64,000 bases of DNA from Desulfurivibrio sp044068625 (GTDB lineage: Bacteria; Desulfobacterota; Desulfobulbia; Desulfobulbales; Desulfurivibrionaceae). The stretch covers positions 35,921-99,920 of the forward strand of contig NZ_JBIPKH010000010.1 in NCBI RefSeq assembly GCF_044068625.1. The letters run 5' to 3'. This document shows, piece by piece, positions 48,944 through 61,100 of the stretch. The notes below the pieces were generated by a model, which had not been told where the DNA came from, searched no databases, and saw only the letters and a list, made by a program, of their open reading frames with translations. Every line of letters starts with the position of its first letter. Positions within the stretch are counted from its first letter, which is position 1. Made by a program: the position numbers and the translations under genes.

Positions 48944-49165
48944 GTGAAACCACAACTGTTATTAGGGATCATCCTCATTGTTATAGCAGTCATTGCTTTT
49001 GCCTATCAAGGCATCAACTACACGACCAGAGAGAAAGTTGTCGATCTTGGACCACTGCATATGACGGCGGAGCGGACGAGAACGCTGCCGCTGCCACCGA
49101 TTGTGGGAGCCGTCGCGCTTGTAGGCGGCATTGTGCTGCTGGTTATGGGCCGCAAAAATAATTAG
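48944..49165 (+). CDS. DUF3185-like small membrane protein
   Basis: The gene starts with GTG at 48944 behind GAGGAGG. The 73-residue protein has two membrane helices: residues 4-22 (LLGIILIVIAVIAFAYQGI) and about 52-69 (PIVGAVALVGGIVLLVMG). They are separated by a charged loop with the KVVDLGPL motif of DUF3185. Function unknown; part of the stress cluster. Confidence 0.75.
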   Translation: MKPQLLLGIILIVIAVIAFAYQGINYTTREKVVDLGPLHMTAERTRTLPLPPIVGAVALVGGIVLLVMGRKNN

Positions 49166-49178
49166 GGGGGGATTAATC

Positions 49179-49328
49179 ATGTTGTGGACAATAGCTTTAA
49201 TACTAATCGTTCTGTGGGTGCTGGGGTTGGTGAGCAGTTACACCATGGGTGGCTTTATACACATCCTGCTGGTTATTGCCGTTATCGTTGTGCTGCTCAA
49301 TCTCATCCAAGGAAGAGGCAGGCTTTAG
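49179..49328 (+). CDS. Lmo0937-like tiny membrane protein
   Basis: The 49-residue protein MLWTIALILIVLWVLGLVSS... has two hydrophobic helices joined by YTMGGFIHILL, the pattern of the Lmo0937 family. It is preceded by AGGGGGGA. Such proteins are common in stress-operon neighbourhoods. No specific function is known. Confidence 0.75.
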   Translation: MLWTIALILIVLWVLGLVSSYTMGGFIHILLVIAVIVVLLNLIQGRGRL

Positions 49329-49351
49329 GCCGAACGGACAAAGGTGGAATC

Positions 49352-49672
49352 ATGATGGATGCCTCGATCAAGCTGACGGCCCCACCCGCCAAACGCAAAG
49401 AGATACTGCAAGCCGTTAGGGCGATACTTGGGCCGATCAGGCTCGAGCAGGGCTGCATTAACTGCCATTGCTACGTTGATATTGAGTCTGAAAACTCAAT
49501 CTACATCAAGGAAGAATGGGAAACCCGCGACGATCTGGGCGCGCATGTGCGATCCGTTCATTTCGGCATCCTGCTCGGCGCGATGAAAATGCTCACCGAA
49601 GAACCGGAGATTAGATTCAACTCCATTATCTCCACAACTGGAGTGGAGGAGCTGAAAAAGTTGCGAGTGTGA
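49352..49672 (+). CDS. Antibiotic-biosynthesis-monooxygenase-fold (ABM) protein
   Basis: From the ATG at 49352 (or the next codon), behind AAGGTGG, the 106-residue protein has the ferredoxin-like ABM pattern: APPAKRKEILQAVRAILGPIRLEQGC, YVDIESENSIYIKEEWETRDDLGAHVRSVHFGILL. Such proteins can be heme-degrading or quinol monooxygenases, or simply stress proteins. Catalytic residues cannot be assigned from this alone. Confidence 0.75.
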   Translation: MMDASIKLTAPPAKRKEILQAVRAILGPIRLEQGCINCHCYVDIESENSIYIKEEWETRDDLGAHVRSVHFGILLGAMKMLTEEPEIRFNSIISTTGVEELKKLRV

Positions 49673-49684
49673 AGAGGTCACACA

Positions 49685-50986
49685 TTGGGAACAGACAAGA
49701 ACCGGCTAGTAGAATCCGACAAGTTGCGCCGCCGGGCGGAAAAATATCTGATCGCGCAAGGATCTGAGAAGAGTGCTTCCCGGACGGTTGTTGAAATGCA
49801 GCGTATCCTGCACGAATTACAGGTCCACCAGATCGAACTGGAGATGCAGAACACCGAGCTTCGCCAGGCCAGGGACGAGGTGGAGAATGCTCTGGAAAAG
49901 TATACCGACCTCTACGATTTCGCCCCGGTTGGCTATTTAACCCTCGACCGCGACGGGGCCATCCATGCCGCGAACCTCTGTGGCGCCGCTCTCCTCGGTA
50001 TCGAGCGATCACAGCTGACCGGCTTGCGCTTTGGAAAGTTCGTCACCAAAGAACATCGCCCCGCTTTTAACGCCTTCCTCGGCAAGGTCTTTGCCAGCAA
50101 GGGCAAGGAAGTGAGCGAAGTGGCGCTTCTAAACGGGAAAAAGCAACAAATTGTCGTGCAGATCGAAGCAGTGGCAACCGCTTCGATGCGGAATTGCCGT
50201 CTGGCCTTGATCGACATTTCCGAGCGCAAGCGGGCGGAGAAAGATTTAGAGCGGCTCAACACCGACCTGACAAACCGCGCCGCCGAACTGGACGCCGCGA
50301 ATATCGAGCTGGAGGCATTCAACTACAGCGTCTCCCACGACCTTCGCCGGCCTTTGACCTTAATCAACAGCTACTCTCAGGAGGTCGAAGAGTTGTGCGG
50401 CGACAAACTCGACGACCAATGCCGAAAATTTATCCAGGAAATTAATGAAGGTTCCCTGCGCATGAATCGGCTCATTGACACCCTGCTGACCTTTTCCAGT
50501 GTCAGTCGCGTCGCAATCAACCTTGAATCGGTTGATCTGAGCGCCAGGGCGAATTCGGTGGCGACGGAACTGAAACTGGCCGGGCCGGAGAACCGGGTCA
50601 CCTTCCAGATCGCCGCCGGGATTGTGGCCAAGGGTGATCCGGGCCTTTTGCAGGTGGTCTTGGATAATTTAATCGGCAATGCCTGGAAATTTGCCGGCAG
50701 TCGGGAGGAAGCGGTTATAGAATTCGGCGTGACGGCGGTTGACGGCAAACCGGCCTACTTTGTCCGTGACAACGGGCCGGGCTTCGACATGGCCTTGGCT
50801 GACAAGCTGTTCCTTCCTTTCCAGCGCCTCTCCGGGACGGGCACCGAAGGTCAAGGCATCGGTCTTGCCACCGTGGAAAGGATCGTCAGACGGCACGGCG
50901 GCAAGGTGTGGGCCGTAAGTCAGGCCGACAAGGGAGCGACCTTCTTTTTCACTTTGGGGGAAATCCTTGCGAATATTGCTAGCTGA
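49685..50986 (+). CDS. PAS sensor histidine kinase
   Basis: The gene starts with TTG at 49685. The 433-residue soluble kinase begins with a helical stretch ILHELQVHQIELEMQNTELR and a PAS (YTDLYDFAPVGYLTLDRDG) nearly identical in layout to that of the sigma-54 activator at 45361. A HisKA follows with His in YSVSHDLRRPLTLINSYSQE (~215), then HATPase_c (NLIGNAWKFAG, VRDNGPGFD, GQGIGLATVERIVRRHGG). It overlaps the response regulator gene by 20 nt, so the two are a two-component pair. Confidence 0.92.
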   Translation: MGTDKNRLVESDKLRRRAEKYLIAQGSEKSASRTVVEMQRILHELQVHQIELEMQNTELRQARDEVENALEKYTDLYDFAPVGYLTLDRDGAIHAANLCGAALLGIERSQLTGLRFGKFVTKEHRPAFNAFLGKVFASKGKEVSEVALLNGKKQQIVVQIEAVATASMRNCRLALIDISERKRAEKDLERLNTDLTNRAAELDAANIELEAFNYSVSHDLRRPLTLINSYSQEVEELCGDKLDDQCRKFIQEINEGSLRMNRLIDTLLTFSSVSRVAINLESVDLSARANSVATELKLAGPENRVTFQIAAGIVAKGDPGLLQVVLDNLIGNAWKFAGSREEAVIEFGVTAVDGKPAYFVRDNGPGFDMALADKLFLPFQRLSGTGTEGQGIGLATVERIVRRHGGKVWAVSQADKGATFFFTLGEILANIAS

Positions 50987-51893
50987 AGATGACCTGAGTT
51001 TTCGGCTCCTCATGGAAAAAAAGCTGGCCGCCTGGGGATACGAGGTCGTTGTCGCGGAGAATGGCAATGCGGCTCTGCAGATTTTACAATCCGATGACCC
51101 GCCGAGACTCGCCCTGCTTGACTGGATAATGCCAGACCTGGAAGGAGTGGAAGTCTGCCGGATAGTTCGACGAAAAAAGGAAGAACCCTATACGTACATC
51201 ATCCTATTGACTTCCCTGCAACGGGACCAGGATATCATCACCGGCATGGAAGCCGGCGCCGACGATTACATTACCAAACCATTCAAGCACCATGAGCTAC
51301 GGTTACGCCTGCGCGCCGGACGGCGCATAATCGAACTGCAGAACGAGCTGCTGACAGCTCGCGACATGTTTCGGACGAAAGCTTCCCGCGATTATCTCAC
51401 CGGCCTGTGGAACCATGGGGAAATCGTCGAGATCCTGACGCGTGAGCTGTCCAGGGCCAAGCGTGAAAGCAGTTGCGTGGCCGTGATCATGGCCGATATC
51501 GACTTGTTCAAAAAAATCAATGACACCCATGGTCATCTAGCGGGCGATGTGGTTCTCCGTTCGGCTGCCAGAAAAATGCATTCCATGATGCGTTCCTACG
51601 ATTTTATCGGCCGCTATGGCGGCGAGGAGTTCCTGGTTATCCTTCCCGAGTGTAATCTTGAGTACGCTTACGCGTTTGCCGAAAGACTCCGGCTATCCGT
51701 GGGCTGCGACAGTATTGACACCCCGGAAGGGGTGATACCCATAACCCTCAGTTTTGGCGTGGCAGCGAGCGGTAATACCCAGCTGCAAGATGTTTATTCA
51801 CTCGTCAATGCCGCAGACAAAGCCCTTTACCGGGCGAAAGAAAACGGCCGCAACCGCGTGGAAGTTGCCCCTTTCGACGGGGCGATGACGTGA
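50967..51893 (+). CDS. Response regulator with GGDEF diguanylate cyclase domain
   Basis: The 308-residue protein starts at a TTG behind GGGGGA. It has a receiver domain (ILLAEDDLSFR, LLDWIMPDLEG, ending with the LxKPF-type ITKPFKHHEL, residues 1-125) and a GGDEF domain (~135-300) with RDYLTGLWNHGEI and the active motif as GGEEF in GRYGGEEFLVILPE. An allosteric RxxD site was not clearly found. It should make cyclic di-GMP when phosphorylated by the adjacent kinase. Confidence 0.93.
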   Translation: MRILLAEDDLSFRLLMEKKLAAWGYEVVVAENGNAALQILQSDDPPRLALLDWIMPDLEGVEVCRIVRRKKEEPYTYIILLTSLQRDQDIITGMEAGADDYITKPFKHHELRLRLRAGRRIIELQNELLTARDMFRTKASRDYLTGLWNHGEIVEILTRELSRAKRESSCVAVIMADIDLFKKINDTHGHLAGDVVLRSAARKMHSMMRSYDFIGRYGGEEFLVILPECNLEYAYAFAERLRLSVGCDSIDTPEGVIPITLSFGVAASGNTQLQDVYSLVNAADKALYRAKENGRNRVEVAPFDGAMT

Positions 51894-51942
51894 AGGCCAC
51901 CACAACGCCAAGCCCTTCCCGGTTGAAATCATTGATCACGTT

Positions 51943-52493
51943 TTAAACCAGGTAGTCCAGATGCTGGATGGTGCCGGCCCGACCGGTTTCGCTGAGGTAG
52001 ATGGAGGTTTCTGCCAGCCGGCCCTGGAGGTTGTCGGCCGAATCGTGGAGATTGAAAGGAGTTTGAATGGAATCGAGCAGGATGGCGCCGATTCCCTTCT
52101 CGGCCAGGGTGTAAAGATAGTCGTTACCATGCTGGTCCTTCATCCAGAGGCGGAGCTGATGGAAAAGGGGATCGATGAGCCGGGCATCCCCGGCCCGGAT
52201 GGCAATACTCTGTTCCCGCACCGTCTCCCGGTGCAACCGCAACTCCAGGCTGAACTCGATGGTCCGACCGGCGGCGTCAGCGGCTGCTCAACGCCGCTAA
52301 CCGGGCTGAAGCTGCTCACCCGAATTGCCCAGCCGGTAAGGGCTTCCAGCACCAGGCGGATTTTACGAACCGCCGGGTCCTCCTGGGTCAAGGCCGAGCC
52401 CCCGACCCAGGCCCGCAACGATTCCCGGCGCTGATAATCCCGACTCACCTGATGGTCGGCCTGCTGGCTGACCTGGGCATTGATGATTTCCAT
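51943..52493 (-). pseudogene. Remnant of a large proteobacterial protein of unknown function
   Basis: Two minus-strand frames together look like one decayed gene. The first frame, from ATG 52493, reads MEIINAQVSQQADHQVSRDY then RRESLRAWVGG and a conserved IRLVLEALTGWAIRVSSFSP. After a frameshift between about 52242 and 52290, the second frame gives TIEFSLELRLHRETVREQSI, AIRAGDARLIDPLFH, then LRLWMKDQHGNDYLYTLAEK, IGAILLDSIQTPFNL and YLSETGRAGTIQHLDYLV. Related proteins, as I recall, contain an EF-hand-like middle part that is missing here. I regard it as an internally deleted, frameshifted pseudogene. Otherwise the 764-nt gap 51894-52657 holds only the cysM promoter. Confidence 0.55.
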
Positions 52494-52593
52494 AACCCAC
52501 CCGTGACCGCACAAAATTTAAACTCGCTGGATAGCATATCCATCGGCACGGGGGGCGATGAGCTTGAGAAAAAAGCCCCGCCACGCTACCCGC

Positions 52594-52622
52594 TTGAGTT
52601 CTGCCCGGTGGTGGTCTATAAT
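52594..52622 (+). promoter_or_regulatory. cysM promoter
   Basis: TTGAGT (52594-52599), a 17-nt spacer and a perfect TATAAT (52617-52622) lie 36 nt before the cysM ATG. Confidence 0.7.
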
Positions 52623-52657
52623 CCCGCCTTCCCCTTCCACCACCGGAGAATACCGAA

Positions 52658-53575
52658 ATGAAGCTATTGGAGAGCATTGGCAATACCCCCTTGGTCAATC
52701 TGGAGCGGATCTGGGATCCGGACCAAAGCGGGGTTCGAGTTCAGGTCAAGCTGGAAGGGGCCAACCCCGGGGGCTCGTTGAAGGATCGTCCGGCCTGTTT
52801 CATGATTCAGGAGGCGATCAAGAGCGGCGCCCTCAAGCCTGGCCAGACCATTCTCGAACCCACCAGCGGCAACACCGGAATCGGGATGGCCATGGTGGCG
52901 GCCAATCTGGGCTATCGGATCAAATTGACCATGCCGGCCTGCGTTTCCGAGGAAAGACGGGCCATCCTGCTGGCCCTGGGGGCGGAACTGGAGCTGACTC
53001 CCGGCTGCGACCGCACCGACGGGGCCATTGTTCGGGCCCGGCACATCATGGAAAATTCCCACGGCGAATATTTCATGCCGGATCAGTTTCGCAACGAGCA
53101 TAACTGGCGGGCCCACTTCGCCACCACCGCCCCCGAGATCTGGAGCCAGACCGCCGGTGAGCTGACGGCCCTGGTGGCCGGCATGGGCACCACCGGCACC
53201 CTGATGGGCTGCGCCCGTTATCTTAAATCCCAGAGTGACCAGGTGCTGGTGATCGGGGTGGAGCCCGATCTGGGCCACCGAATCCAGGGTTTGAAGAACA
53301 TGCGGGAATCCATCGTCCCCGACATCTACCAGCCGGAGTTGCTGAGCGGCATTGTTCCCTGCAACGACGCCGACGCCTTCAACACCACCCGCGACCTGGC
53401 CCTGCGGGAGGGGATCTTCTGCGGCATCTCCAGCGGGGCGGCGGTCTGGGGCGCCATGACCGTGGCCCGGGACCTGCCCCGGGGTTCCACCGTGGTGGCC
53501 ATCCTGCCCGATCGGGGCGACCGCTATCTCTCCTCCCAGGTCTTTGCCAGCAAATGCGCCATCTGCCCCCCGTGA
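52658..53575 (+). CDS. cysM: Cysteine synthase (CysM/CysK family)
   Basis: The 305-residue PLP enzyme makes cysteine from O-acetylserine and sulfide (or thiosulfate if of the CysM type). The lysine that binds PLP is in GANPGGSLKDRPA near residue 43, the substrate loop is EPTSGNTGIGMAM near 68, the phosphate cradle is GMGTTGTLMG near 176, and the Ser ring contact is GISSGAAVWG near 265. The short length and gap pattern favour CysM over CysK but do not prove it. It has its own promoter. Confidence 0.9.
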   Translation: MKLLESIGNTPLVNLERIWDPDQSGVRVQVKLEGANPGGSLKDRPACFMIQEAIKSGALKPGQTILEPTSGNTGIGMAMVAANLGYRIKLTMPACVSEERRAILLALGAELELTPGCDRTDGAIVRARHIMENSHGEYFMPDQFRNEHNWRAHFATTAPEIWSQTAGELTALVAGMGTTGTLMGCARYLKSQSDQVLVIGVEPDLGHRIQGLKNMRESIVPDIYQPELLSGIVPCNDADAFNTTRDLALREGIFCGISSGAAVWGAMTVARDLPRGSTVVAILPDRGDRYLSSQVFASKCAICPP

Positions 53576-53601
53576 AAACCGCGCACTAAGGAGGCCCGAC
53601 C

Positions 53602-54096
53602 ATGCCCCCAGCCAACTTTCGCCACCTCGCCACCATTGCCGCCGCCTGCCTGTTTTTCCTGGCCCTGACCGGCGGTTGCGCCCCACGCTTTCAACAGAAA
53701 ACCCTTGAACCCACCAGGTACAAGGTCACCAAGTCACACCCGGCGGTGAATATCGCCCAGGGGATGCTGGGTAAGCCCTACCGTCCCGGCGGCAACTCCC
53801 CCCAAAAGGGGTTTGACTGCAGCGGTCTGGTTCATTATGCTTTCAGTCAGGCTGGGATCGCGGTCCCCCGGACCACCAGAAGCCTTTATCAGCAGGCCAC
53901 CCCGGTGCCGCCGGGAAAAATTCAGGCCGGCGATCTGCTCTTTTTTCGGATCAACGGCAGGGTTTCCCACGTCGGCATCTATGTTGCAGAAAAAACGTTT
54001 ATTCATGCCCCTTCCAGCGGCAAGCGGGTAAGCTACGCCCAACTGGACAACCCCTACTGGAGCAGCAGACTGACCAAAACCGGGAGAGTTGATTAA
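53602..54096 (+). CDS. NlpC/P60-family cell-wall peptidase lipoprotein
   Basis: The 164-residue protein has a signal peptide with a lipobox LTGGC (Cys ~27). The NlpC/P60 domain carries the catalytic Cys in GFDCSGLVHYAFSQAG near residue 73, His in RVSHVGIYVAE near 119 and the third polar residue in FIHAPSSGKRVSYAQL. It cleaves peptidoglycan stem peptides. GAGG precedes the ATG, and it is 26 nt after cysM, possibly co-transcribed. Confidence 0.9.
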   Translation: MPPANFRHLATIAAACLFFLALTGGCAPRFQQKTLEPTRYKVTKSHPAVNIAQGMLGKPYRPGGNSPQKGFDCSGLVHYAFSQAGIAVPRTTRSLYQQATPVPPGKIQAGDLLFFRINGRVSHVGIYVAEKTFIHAPSSGKRVSYAQLDNPYWSSRLTKTGRVD

Positions 54097-54168
54097 GCCG
54101 CTTACTCCCGGAGAGGATTTCAAGATTGAGATTGTCAGGATTTCATCTTATCCGCAAGGAGGTGTGTT

Positions 54169-55485
54169 ATGGGCGTTCAGAATCCGGTTATCGTTATTCC
54201 CGGCATTACGGCTTCATCGCTGCAGGATTATTACCAGGTCAGTCCTGAAACCGTCTGGGGGGTCTTGAAGAAAGATGAACTGCGGGCCGCCCTGCATCCC
54301 AATGACCGCCGCTACGAACTGGTGGAGCCGGCCCGGGTCGAGGCCGAGGCCCTCTTCAAAATCGTCTATGGCGACCTGATCGAGGAGCTGCGCACGGAGC
54401 TCAGCACCCCCGCCGCCCAGACCCCGGTTTATCCTTTTGTTTACGACTGGCGCCAACCCCTGGAGATAACCGCCCGGCACCTGCAAGCCTTCATCGAAGA
54501 AGTGATCGGACGTAGCTCGCTCTCGCGCCACTATCACCAGGCCGGCTACCCCGCCAAGCCGGCGGTGGATATCGTGGCCCATTCCATGGGCGGACTGGTG
54601 GTGGCGGGATACCTGGCCATGGCTGGCGCCCGGTCGCAGGTCGGTCGGGTGGTCACCATCGCCACGCCCTTCGGCGGCTCCATCGAAGCGCCGATCAAGG
54701 TGGCGACCGGCACGGCGGACCTGGGCGAGACCCAGCCGCCCAGCCCCCGGGATCGTTTTGGGGCCCGGCTCACTCCGGCCCTTTACCATCTGTTGCCCGA
54801 TTTTACCGCTGCCGTGCAGGCGGCCGAGGGTATCCCCGCCGATCTGTTCAAGGTGGATGCCTGGCAGTCCAGCGTCCTGGAAAGTATTGGTGACGCCCTG
54901 GCGCTTTACGGGCCGTCGCCCCCTTCCACCCGGGCCGCCCGGCGCGAAGCCGCCCGGGGCATCCTACAGGAGATGCTGGACGAGGCCAGGGCCTACCGCA
55001 AGCGGGTGGACAGCCTGGATCTGGCCGCCTGCGGGCTCAGCAGCGATCGCTGGTTGTGCCTGGTCGGAGTTGATGCCACTACCCGGGTGACCATGCCCAT
55101 CCGCTCCAACCGGGGCAAGCCCGAATTCGAGCTGCGCTCCCGGGACCGGGCCAACGACTGGGGCCACAAGGACCCCGAGCTGGCCGTGCAGACCGGCGAC
55201 GGCACCGTCCCCTTCCGGGGCGCCCTCCCCTCCTTTATTCCCCTGGAACGCCTGGTCTGCCTGCGGCCCAAGGATTTCGGCTACTGGGAAGTGCGGGATC
55301 GGGCGTTAAGCCTCGCCGCCGGCTTCCATGGCGCCCTACCGACCATGAACCTGGTCCACCGCCTGACGGCGGCCTTCCTGCTCGACAAGCCGGGCCGCAA
55401 GGGCCTGGGCGGCTGGCGGCCGCCGGGGGTGGCCAGGGACCAGTGGAACCCGCCCATCGCCAGATTGCCGGATCGTTCGCGCTAG
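54169..55485 (+). CDS. LCAT/PGAP1-like alpha/beta hydrolase
   Basis: The 438-residue protein begins with the LCAT-like NPVIVIPGITASSLQDYY. A YDWRQPLEITARHLQAFIEEV segment near residue 88 and the nucleophile elbow VDIVAHSMGGLVVAGY near 137 identify an esterase/lipase or acyltransferase fold. Candidate acid and base are TGDGTVPF (Asp ~347) and a C-terminal GFHGALP (His ~386). There is no signal peptide, so it is probably cytoplasmic. The start follows AAGGAGGTG. The natural substrate is unknown. Confidence 0.85.
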   Translation: MGVQNPVIVIPGITASSLQDYYQVSPETVWGVLKKDELRAALHPNDRRYELVEPARVEAEALFKIVYGDLIEELRTELSTPAAQTPVYPFVYDWRQPLEITARHLQAFIEEVIGRSSLSRHYHQAGYPAKPAVDIVAHSMGGLVVAGYLAMAGARSQVGRVVTIATPFGGSIEAPIKVATGTADLGETQPPSPRDRFGARLTPALYHLLPDFTAAVQAAEGIPADLFKVDAWQSSVLESIGDALALYGPSPPSTRAARREAARGILQEMLDEARAYRKRVDSLDLAACGLSSDRWLCLVGVDATTRVTMPIRSNRGKPEFELRSRDRANDWGHKDPELAVQTGDGTVPFRGALPSFIPLERLVCLRPKDFGYWEVRDRALSLAAGFHGALPTMNLVHRLTAAFLLDKPGRKGLGGWRPPGVARDQWNPPIARLPDRSR

Positions 55486-55500
55486 CGGCCCTGGCCACCC

Positions 55501-58005
<2,505 letters not shown>

Positions 58006-58081
58006 GGGATTACCCCGCTGCTGTTTTATCTGCTGGTTACGGACGGCAACCTTTGGTGTTCCCGCTAAAATCGGGTATCTT

Positions 58082-58119
58082 ATGGTGTCCGTCCCGGCAC
58101 TGCCGCCGGGTATCACCAT
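58082..58119. promoter_or_regulatory. Nested palindrome between the P-type ATPase and tamB
   Basis: ATGGTG (58082-58087) pairs with CACCAT (58114-58119) and, inside, CCCGGC (58093-58098) pairs with GCCGGG (58105-58110). It lies 77 nt upstream of the ATPase start, in the divergent gap. It may be an operator or a leader hairpin. I found no clear CueR-type motif. Confidence 0.5.
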
Positions 58120-58167
58120 ACTAAATTACCTTTTTTTCCGAAACACCCGCCTGCCGGATTGAGTTTG

Positions 58168-61100
58168 ATGAAACGTTTGCTGCTGTTTTCCACCCTGCTC
58201 TGCGCCCTGCTCCTCCTGCTGGCGGCCGGGCTTTACGGTTTGCGGGAACAGTTGCTGGGGCCCCGGCTGCTGGCGGCTCTCAACGCCGAGCTGGCTCCAA
58301 CCCTGGGGATCGAGCTGACGGTGGAGCGAATCGGCGGCAATTACTACAATCAGCTCCAACTGCAAAATATCCGCAGCCGACCGCTGAGCCAAACATCCTC
58401 GGCCACCCCCATTGACCTGGTCCTGGCCGAGGCGCGGGTGGATTATTCCTTGCCCGCTCTGCGCCACGGGCTCGACCCCTTTCTGGCCACCGTCAGCGTC
58501 ACCCTGGCCGACGGCCGGCTTGATCTGGACCTCAACGCCCCTTTCCCCGCCGCGACCGCCACCGAAAAGGAATCCGGGCCGGCGGTGCTGCCCCTGCTGC
58601 CGGCTATCGCGATCCGGGACCTGGATTTCAGCCTGCGCCATGGGGAGTTGGAGCTGTTCGCCGCCGACCTGAATTTGAGTTTGACCTCCCAAGGGGGCCC
58701 GGAGCCCCCCGCCATCATCCTGGCTCTGGAGAGCCCCCGCTTCCGGCTGGCCCATCCCCCGCTGACCCCGATCCAGGCTCCCCTGCAGGCCGAACTTCGA
58801 GGCGACCTCCACTCCCTGCGGATCGAGAGTCTGCGGCTGGGGGAACTGCTGATTCTGGACACGGCTCGGCTGGAGTACGGACCCGGGGCTCCGACCTGGC
58901 GGTTTGAGCTGGCCGGGCAAGCCCTGGGAGCCGGAATAAACCTGGAGGGCGAAGGTGCCCTGGAAGATGGTTCACCGGGCTGGCGGGGAGCGGTGGTGAT
59001 CGGCGGACTGGAGCTGGCCCGGCTGGCTGAGCTGGCCCCCGCCGCCCTTGCGCAGACCTGGCGGCCTCAAGGTTTGCTGGACCTCTCCGCCCAGGCGGCA
59101 GCCGGCCCGCAACCAACTTCCTCCGATCTGACCGGAGAGCTGGAGTTGCACCTGCGGCAGGCCAGCCTGGCCGGCTACCCGGTGGATGACCTTGTCCTGG
59201 AAGCCCGGTTGGCCCACGGCTTGCTCCGGCTGGAGCAACTGGCCGCCCGCCTGGGGGCCAATCATTTGCGGGGCAGCGGTCTGGCCCTGGATCTGGCCGC
59301 CCTGACCAATGGCGAGCTGCCCCAATTGCTGGCGGGCAGCAGTATCGAGGGCTTCAGCGGCGAGCTGGCCGATCTCCCGGCCCTGTTCACCCTGGCGGGT
59401 TATCCGTTACCCTCCCTGGAGATTCCCGCTCACCGGCTCACCTTTGCCGGCAACTTGAAGGAGGGGGTGCTGCAACTGAACCGGGCCGATCTCGACACCA
59501 CGGCGGGCAATCTGGCTCTAAGGGAGGTTACTCTGGGACCCTGGCCCGAGAGCGGTGAGCTGCCCGATCTGCCCATAACCGGAGCCCTGGGCCTGCGGAT
59601 CGACGATCTGGAACTGTTCGCGGCCCTGGTGCCCCTGCCGGGGTTGCCCACGCTGCCGGGAAATCTGGCGGTGGACCTGGAACTTGACCGACAACGGCTG
59701 CTGGTGCATGGGATCAATCTGCAAAGCGGCCCCGACCACTTGACGGCCCAAGGGGTTTTATCCCTGGGGGAGCTGGAAACCCGGCCCCGGCAAAGGCTGC
59801 CGCTGATCGCCTGGCTGCACCGGCTTAAGGGCGAGGATCTGCGTTTAAGCCTGGAGGTGGCGGAGGCGGCCGCTTACCTGGACTTGCTGCCGGCAACCTG
59901 GCGGCAGTACGGGCTGGGCGGGGCCATTACGGCGTCTCTAACCGGCGACGGCACTCCCGACCACTACCTGCTCCAGGGCTCCCTGCGGCTGGAGCAAGGC
60001 CGCTGGCAGGGGATCGAGGTGGCGGAGCTGACCCTGGCGCTGACCGGGGGCGGGCAACGGGAGCAATATCAACTGAGTGGTTCCCTGAAGGCGGCCCAGA
60101 GCCGCTACCTGGAGCTGGAACTGGAGCGGCTGGCCATGGAGTTCAATCTGGCCGGCGCCTTCGCCGGCGGCCAACCCCGCGGCGAGGTGCTGCTCCGGGC
60201 CGAAGAGTTTGCCGGACCGGAGCAGAGCATCGCCCTGCTGGTGGCGGAAATAAGCAACGAAGGCAGCCTTGAGCCCCACCACCTGCAGGGGGCTCTGCGC
60301 CTGGAGGAGGGACGCTGGGGCAGCCACCATCTCGATCTACTGACCAGTGAGCTGACCTGGCGGGAAGCGACCCTGATCATCCGCCAGGCCGAACTTAATA
60401 CCCCGTACGGCCAAGCCCGGCTGGCCGCCGAGATCCTGGGCCTGGGCAGCTCGGTAATCGATCTGCGGCTTGACGATTTACACCTGCAAAGCGGGGAGAT
60501 GGCGGTGAGCCTGGTCGAGCCCCCCGGCCGGCTGGTGATCACCGACGGTTGGCTCACCAGGGCCCAACTCAAGCTGGGGGGGCCCACCGCCACCCTGGCC
60601 CTGGATGGCCGATACGACCCGCGCAGCCCCGGAGCCGAACTGGATCTGCGCGGCGAACTGCGCAGTGACGATCTGGCCTGGCTGGCCCCCCTGCTGACGG
60701 GGGTGCGCCGGCTGGAGGGCGGGTTTAACGCCCGGTTTCAGTTGAGCGGCCCCCCCGCCGACCCCCGGCTGGCTGGGGGCTTCTCCCTGACCGGCGGGGG
60801 GCTGCGCTTTACCGGCGATACCCCGGCCCTGCGGGATCTGACCATAAGCGCCGAATTCGACCGCAACCGTTTGCAATTGCAAGAATTTACCGGCTCATTG
60901 GGCGGAGCCCCCTTCACCGTCTCCGGCGAGCTGGAACCCTCCGTCGACCACCCCTTGGATCTGGCGCAACTGCGACTGAATCTGCAACTGAGCGGCCGGG
61001 ATATCCTCTTCTATCGTGACGAAGGGATCCGAGTCCGGGGCGACGGCGAGCTCAATTTCATCGGTCCCCTGGGGAACCTGCTGGTTGCAGGGCAAATAAT

